DNA of 10,545 nt from Acidobacteriota bacterium (GTDB lineage Bacteria; Acidobacteriota; Thermoanaerobaculia; Thermoanaerobaculales; Thermoanaerobaculaceae): positions 1-10,545 of the forward strand of contig DAIDOU010000023.1 in NCBI GenBank assembly GCA_027458945.1, written 5' to 3'. A model generated the notes under the pieces. It saw only the letters and a list, made by a program, of their open reading frames with translations. It had not been told where the DNA came from and made no database searches. Position 1 is the stretch's first letter. The number at the start of each line of letters is the position of its first letter. Made by a program: the position numbers and the translations under genes. This document shows, piece by piece, positions 6,830 through 10,545 of this stretch.

Positions 6830-7514
6830 TGCGCTCGTGATCGCCCGCGGCGTGCGCAAGGGGTACGGGAGCGGTGAGCGCCGGGTGGAGGTGCTGCGCG
6901 ACCTCGACCTCGAGGTGGCCAGGGGCGAGATGCTGGCGGTCGCCGGCCCCTCGGGGGTCGGCAAGAGCACCCTGCTGCACCTGCTCGGGCTGCTCGACCG
7001 CCCGGACGGCGGAGAGCTGCTCCTGTTCGGCAGCGACGTCGCGGCGCTCTCGGTGGAGGAGCGGGCGCGCTGGCGCAACCGGCGCATCGGCTTCGTGTTC
7101 CAGTTCCACGCGCTGCTCCCGGAGTTCACCCTCGAGGAGAACGTCGCGATGCCGCTCCTGATCGCCGGCCAGCCGCGACGGTCGGCGCTGGCGACCGCCG
7201 CGGAGCAGATCGCCGCGGTCGGTCTCGGGCACCGCCGCACCCACTTTCCGGACGAGCTCTCGGGGGGGGAGCAGCAGCGCGGGTCGGTGGCGCGGGCGCT
7301 GGTCGCCGCCCCCGAGCTGCTGCTCGCCGACGAGCCGACCGGAAACCTCGACGCCGCCAACGCGGAGGCGCTGTTCGAGACGTTCGAGGAGCTGCATTTG
7401 AGCCGTGGTCTGACGAGTGTTATCGTGACCCACAACGAGGCCCTGGCCGGCCGCTGCGGACGCACGCTGCGGCTGACCGGGGCCGATGTCGAGGTGGGAT
7501 GCTCGAGAACCTGA
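6822..7514 (+). CDS. lolD: Lipoprotein-releasing system ATP-binding protein LolD (230 aa)
   Basis: ATPase that powers lipoprotein release with the LolC/E permease on the cytoplasmic face of the inner membrane. All ABC motifs are intact: Walker A GPSGVGKST at 42-50 (Lys48), Q-loop Gln94, signature LSGGEQQR at 146-153, Walker B LLLADEP at 166-172 with Glu171, D-loop LD at 176-177 and switch His204. The LolD-typical stretch QFHALLPEFTLEENVAMPLL (94-113) separates it from other ABC ATPases such as MacB. After the signature it reads GSVARAL rather than the common VAIARAL, a mild change. ATG 6822 has GAGGG 8 nt upstream and lies in the lolC end (ATGAGTGA). The C-terminal tail runs 16 nt into clpC. 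These overlaps suggest coupled translation and matched amounts of permease and ATPase. Confidence 0.97.
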   Translation: MSDALVIARGVRKGYGSGERRVEVLRDLDLEVARGEMLAVAGPSGVGKSTLLHLLGLLDRPDGGELLLFGSDVAALSVEERARWRNRRIGFVFQFHALLPEFTLEENVAMPLLIAGQPRRSALATAAEQIAAVGLGHRRTHFPDELSGGEQQRGSVARALVAAPELLLADEPTGNLDAANAEALFETFEELHLSRGLTSVIVTHNEALAGRCGRTLRLTGADVEVGCSRT

Positions 7515-9919
7515 CCGAGAGAGCCCGGCGGACGCTGTTCTTCGCTCGCTACGAGGCGGCCCAGGCCGGTGCGCCGAGCATCGGGTCCGAACACGTCCTG
7601 CTCGGGCTCCTGCGCGAGGGCGACGAGGCCGTCGAGCAGCTCCTCGAGCGTTTCGCCACCAGCGGCGAGCAGCTCCGCGCCGAGCTCGGCGCCGCGGCCG
7701 GCGGCCGCGACGTCCAGGCGCCGGGCGAACTGCCGCTCGCCGAGGACGCGCGCCGGATCCTGCTGCTGGCCGCGCACGAGGCCGAGGTCCTCGGGCAGCC
7801 CGCGGTGGGGAACGAGCACATCCTGCTCGCGATCCTCCGCCTCGACCAGACGGCCGGGGCGCGGGCACTGGCCGCGCACGGGTTGTCGCTGGCCGCGGCG
7901 CGGGACGAGCTGGGCGAGATCTGGCGGGCGCGCGACCTGAAGAAGGGACGCCACGAACTGGCGTCGCTCGCCGAGTTCGGCCGCGACCTGACCGAGCTGG
8001 CCGCGGGCGGCAGCTTCGATCCGCTCGTCGGGCGCGAGGAAGAGGTCGACCGCATCGTCCAGATCCTCCTGCGCCGGACGAAGAACAACCCGGTCCTGCT
8101 CGGCGAGCCGGGCGTGGGCAAGACGGCGATCGTCGAGGGGTTGGCGCAGCGCATCGCCGCGGGCCGCGTCCCGGTGCAGCTGGCCGAGCGCCGCATCGTG
8201 GCGCTGGACCTCTCGCTGGTGGTGGCCGGGACGAAGTACCGCGGCCAGTTCGAGGAGCGCCTCAAGGCGATCCTGAAGGAGCTGCGGGAGAACCCGGAGA
8301 TCATCGTCTTCATCGACGAGCTCCACGTGCTGATCGGCGCCGGGTCGGCCGAGGGCTCGCTCGACGCGGCCAACATCCTCAAGCCCGCGCTGTCGCGCGG
8401 CGAGGTCACGTGTGTCGGTGCCACGACCCTCAAGGAGTACCGCAAGTACATCGAGAAGGACCGCTCGCTCTCCCGCCGGTTCCAGCCGGTGGCGGTGCAG
8501 CCGCCCGACGAGGCGGCGACGCTGGGGATCCTCGAGGGCGTCCGCGAGCGCTACGAGGAGTTCCACCACGTCCGCTACACGGCGGACGCGCTGCGGGCCG
8601 CGGTCGAGCAGTCCGGTCGCTACATCGCCGACCGCTTCTTCCCCGACAAGGCGATCGACGTGCTCGACGAGGCCGGGGCACGCGTGAAGCTGCGCGGAGC
8701 CGCCTCGACCGAGCAGCTGCGGCGGCGGCAGGGTGACGCGAACCGGCTGGTGCGGGAGATGAAGCGCGCGATCTCGGCCAAGGATTTCGAGGGCGCGGTG
8801 GGGCTGCGCGAGCAGGAGCTGCGCCTGCGCGCCGAGATCAAGCGGTTGTCGGCGAGCTCGCCCACCCCCTCGCCCGCGGCCGAGGTCGGCCGCGCCGACG
8901 TCGAGGACGTGATCGCATCGTGGACCGGGATCCCGATCTCGACGCTGCGCGAGGACGAAGTCGAGCGCCTCGCGCGCATGGAGGAGACGCTCCGCCAACG
9001 GATCGTCGGCCAGCACGAGGCGATCTCGGCGATCGCGCGCGCGATCCGCCGCTCCCGCCTCGGGGTCACCAGAGGGTTGCGGCCGATCGGCTCGTTCCTC
9101 TTCCTCGGACCCTCGGGCGTGGGCAAGACCGAGGCGGCCCGCCAGCTCGCAAGCCTCCTCTTCCACTCCGAGCGGGCCCTCGTCCGCTTCGACATGTCGG
9201 AGTACATGGAGAAGCACGCCGTGTCGAAGCTCATCGGCTCGCCCCCCGGCTACGTCGGGTTCGAGGAGGGCGGGCTGCTCACGGAGCGGGTGCGCCGCCA
9301 GCCGTACTCGGTGGTCCTGCTCGACGAGATCGAGAAGTCGCACCCCGACATCGCCAACCTGCTCCTGCAGATCCTCGAGGACGGCATCCTCTCCGATGCC
9401 TACGGCGACCAGGTCGACTTCAAGAACACGCTCATCGTGATGACGTCGAACCTCGGGACCAGGGACCTGCTCGCGGGCGGCGCCCAGGTCGGCTTCACGG
9501 AACGCGGCGGCGGGCCTTCGGAGCCGGAGATCCGCGACGCGGTGATGCGGGAGCTCAAGCGTCGCTTCCCGCCGGAGTTCCTCAACCGGCTCGACGACAT
9601 CGTCGTCTTCCACCCGCTGCAGCCGGCGGAACTCCGCCAGGTGGCGCAGTTGCTGGTCGGCGACGTCGTGTCCCACCTCGCCCGGCGCGGCATCACGCTC
9701 GACGTGCCTCCGGAGGCGGTGGAGTGGCTCCTCGACCATGCCGGCGGTGACCCCTCGGCGGGCGCGCGCCCGTTGCGGCGCGCGGTGGCGCGCTATCTGG
9801 AGGACGCGATGTCCGACTATCTGATCTCTCACCGGCATGCGGAGGGCGAAGCACTGTTCGCGCAGGTGGCCGGGGAACGCCTGGTGGTGGCGGCACGGGA
9901 GGCTGTGTGCGAACAGTAG
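7499..9919 (+). CDS. clpC: ATP-dependent unfoldase ClpC, double AAA+ (806 aa)
   Basis: Hexameric Hsp100 unfoldase that feeds proteins to ClpP in the cytoplasm. Two Clp N-repeats (about 1-60 and 75-140, with GSEHVLLGLL and GNEHILLAIL) precede AAA1: Walker A GEPGVGKT at 202-209 (Lys208), Walker B Asp273-Glu274, and SRRF at 325-328. A short middle coiled coil holds a UVR motif (AKDFEGAVGLREQELRLR from 427), marking ClpC rather than ClpA or ClpB. AAA2 has Walker A GPSGVGKT at 537-544 (Lys543) and Walker B Asp609-Glu610. Val664-Gly665-Phe666 lies where ClpC, ClpA and ClpX carry their ClpP-docking tripeptide. Length is normal for ClpC (about 810). ATG 7499 fits the family start and follows GAGG by 4 nt. 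It overlaps lolD by 16 nt and bamA by 13 nt. No clpP, clpS or mcsB is in view, so partner and adaptor are unknown. A pure disaggregase role without ClpP is less likely given the VGF loop. Confidence 0.97.
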   Translation: MLENLTERARRTLFFARYEAAQAGAPSIGSEHVLLGLLREGDEAVEQLLERFATSGEQLRAELGAAAGGRDVQAPGELPLAEDARRILLLAAHEAEVLGQPAVGNEHILLAILRLDQTAGARALAAHGLSLAAARDELGEIWRARDLKKGRHELASLAEFGRDLTELAAGGSFDPLVGREEEVDRIVQILLRRTKNNPVLLGEPGVGKTAIVEGLAQRIAAGRVPVQLAERRIVALDLSLVVAGTKYRGQFEERLKAILKELRENPEIIVFIDELHVLIGAGSAEGSLDAANILKPALSRGEVTCVGATTLKEYRKYIEKDRSLSRRFQPVAVQPPDEAATLGILEGVRERYEEFHHVRYTADALRAAVEQSGRYIADRFFPDKAIDVLDEAGARVKLRGAASTEQLRRRQGDANRLVREMKRAISAKDFEGAVGLREQELRLRAEIKRLSASSPTPSPAAEVGRADVEDVIASWTGIPISTLREDEVERLARMEETLRQRIVGQHEAISAIARAIRRSRLGVTRGLRPIGSFLFLGPSGVGKTEAARQLASLLFHSERALVRFDMSEYMEKHAVSKLIGSPPGYVGFEEGGLLTERVRRQPYSVVLLDEIEKSHPDIANLLLQILEDGILSDAYGDQVDFKNTLIVMTSNLGTRDLLAGGAQVGFTERGGGPSEPEIRDAVMRELKRRFPPEFLNRLDDIVVFHPLQPAELRQVAQLLVGDVVSHLARRGITLDVPPEAVEWLLDHAGGDPSAGARPLRRAVARYLEDAMSDYLISHRHAEGEALFAQVAGERLVVAAREAVCEQ

Positions 9920-10545
9920 CGGCTCTCATCCTGGCGGTCGCGGCGCTGGCCGCCGGCACGGCGGGCGCCGACGACGCCGCCAAGGCAGCCGCATCCGAAC
10001 CGAAGCCGGCCGTCGCCTCGACGGAGCCCGTGCAACCGATCGTCACCGAGATCAAGGTCGTCGGCGGCGCCACCATCACTGCGGACACGGTGGAGTACTA
10101 CCTCAACGTCTCCCCCGGAGACGTGTTCAACCCCAAGGCGATCGCCAAGAGCTTCCGGCGGTTCTGGGATTCCGGTCTGGTCGAGAACCTCAAGGTCGAG
10201 TACGAGGACATCGCCCCCGGCAAGGTGCGGCTGATCGTCACCGTGCGCGAACGCCCCAAGGTGGTCGCCTACGACTTCGAAGGGAACAAGAAGATCTCCA
10301 GCTCGTCGCTGCGGGAGAAGCTCGATACGGCCAACGTGACGCTCAAGCGCAACGTCCCGCTGCGGAGCTCGGAGCTCAAGCGCATCCAGCAGGCGATCCT
10401 CGATATCTACGCCAAGGACGGCTACGCCAGCGCGGTCGTCGAGCCCGTGGTCAGCGAGACGGCCCCCAACGAGCGCAAGGTGGTGTTCAAGATCGACGAG
10501 GGCGCCAAGGTCAAGATCGGCGAGATCCGCTTCGAGGGGAACAAG
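9907..10545 (+). CDS. bamA: Outer-membrane assembly factor BamA (N-terminal 213 residues; runs off the window)
   Basis: BamA folds and inserts beta-barrel proteins into the outer membrane. A Sec signal peptide (RTVAALILAVAALAAGTAGA, residues 2-21) probably ends at AGA-DD, followed by an Ala/Pro linker to about 44. POTRA1 spans about 45-118 (ITEIKVV-like strand, PGDVFNPKAIAKSFRRFWDSGL and VRLIVTVRERP). POTRA2 begins at KVVAYDFEGNKKIS and includes LKRIQQAILDIYAKDGYAS. The VKIGEIRFEGNK that ends the window opens POTRA3. The barrel is outside. A TamA or other Omp85 protein is the alternative; the RERP-plus-FEGN repeat pattern and the operon favour BamA. GTG 9907 is chosen because the signal peptide starts there and GGGAGG (9897-9902) lies 4 nt upstream. 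It overlaps the clpC end by 13 nt, so its translation is likely coupled to that of the unfoldase. Confidence 0.95.
   Translation, partial: MRTVAALILAVAALAAGTAGADDAAKAAASEPKPAVASTEPVQPIVTEIKVVGGATITADTVEYYLNVSPGDVFNPKAIAKSFRRFWDSGLVENLKVEYEDIAPGKVRLIVTVRERPKVVAYDFEGNKKISSSSLREKLDTANVTLKRNVPLRSSELKRIQQAILDIYAKDGYASAVVEPVVSETAPNERKVVFKIDEGAKVKIGEIRFEGNK

Noticed and set aside
7259..7300. Degenerate ABC signature in LolD
   Set aside because: LSGGEQQR is complete; only the residues after it (GS) differ from the common VA, which should not abolish activity.

Overview
The window is very GC-rich coding DNA from a bacterium with an outer membrane: the start of BamA and a LolCD lipoprotein exporter are both present. 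It shows no mobile element, CRISPR array, rRNA or tRNA. Nearly every base is coding and no gene-free stretch exceeds 300 bases. A double-AAA ClpC-type unfoldase with a UVR motif, a VKOR-DsbA fusion, a DUF1684 lipoprotein and the order lysS-lolC-lolD-...-bamA point to a high-GC didermic lineage such as Acidobacteriota, Myxococcota or a relative. The sequence alone does not settle which one.

Left half, minus strand (read from 3902 down to 1): a likely operon of five genes. It encodes a membrane VKOR fused to a DsbA-like thioredoxin domain, a membrane-anchored six-cysteine protein with an OmpA-like peptidoglycan-binding domain, a TlpA-like thioredoxin lipoprotein, a DUF1684 lipoprotein, and the first 124 residues of a purine nucleoside phosphorylase cut off by the window edge. 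The first three genes are packed with a 4-nt gap and a 22-nt overlap. They look like a periplasmic disulfide module: an electron sink (VKOR), its oxidase domain (DsbA-like), a second thioredoxin, and a cysteine-rich envelope protein that could be a client.

Centre, 3903-4128: a 226-bp divergent control region. It carries a plausible minus-strand sigma70 promoter, an extended -10 element for lysS, and a 12-bp direct repeat flanking a short inverted repeat. One repeat copy sits inside the spacer of the minus-strand promoter.

Right half, plus strand: lysS (class II lysyl-tRNA synthetase), a 94-nt GC-rich spacer with several possible hairpins, then lolC, lolD, clpC and bamA (start only). These last four reading frames overlap by 8, 16 and 13 nt, so they are probably translated as a coupled unit. 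LolCD releases lipoproteins from the inner membrane and BamA inserts outer-membrane barrels. The ClpC unfoldase placed between them, with a VGF loop suited to ClpP docking, hints at coupling of cytoplasmic proteolysis with envelope assembly.

I did not find a clearly new defence or mobile system. The most interesting points are the redox operon with its six-cysteine OmpA-like protein, clpC inside the lol-bam operon, and the two regulatory spacers.
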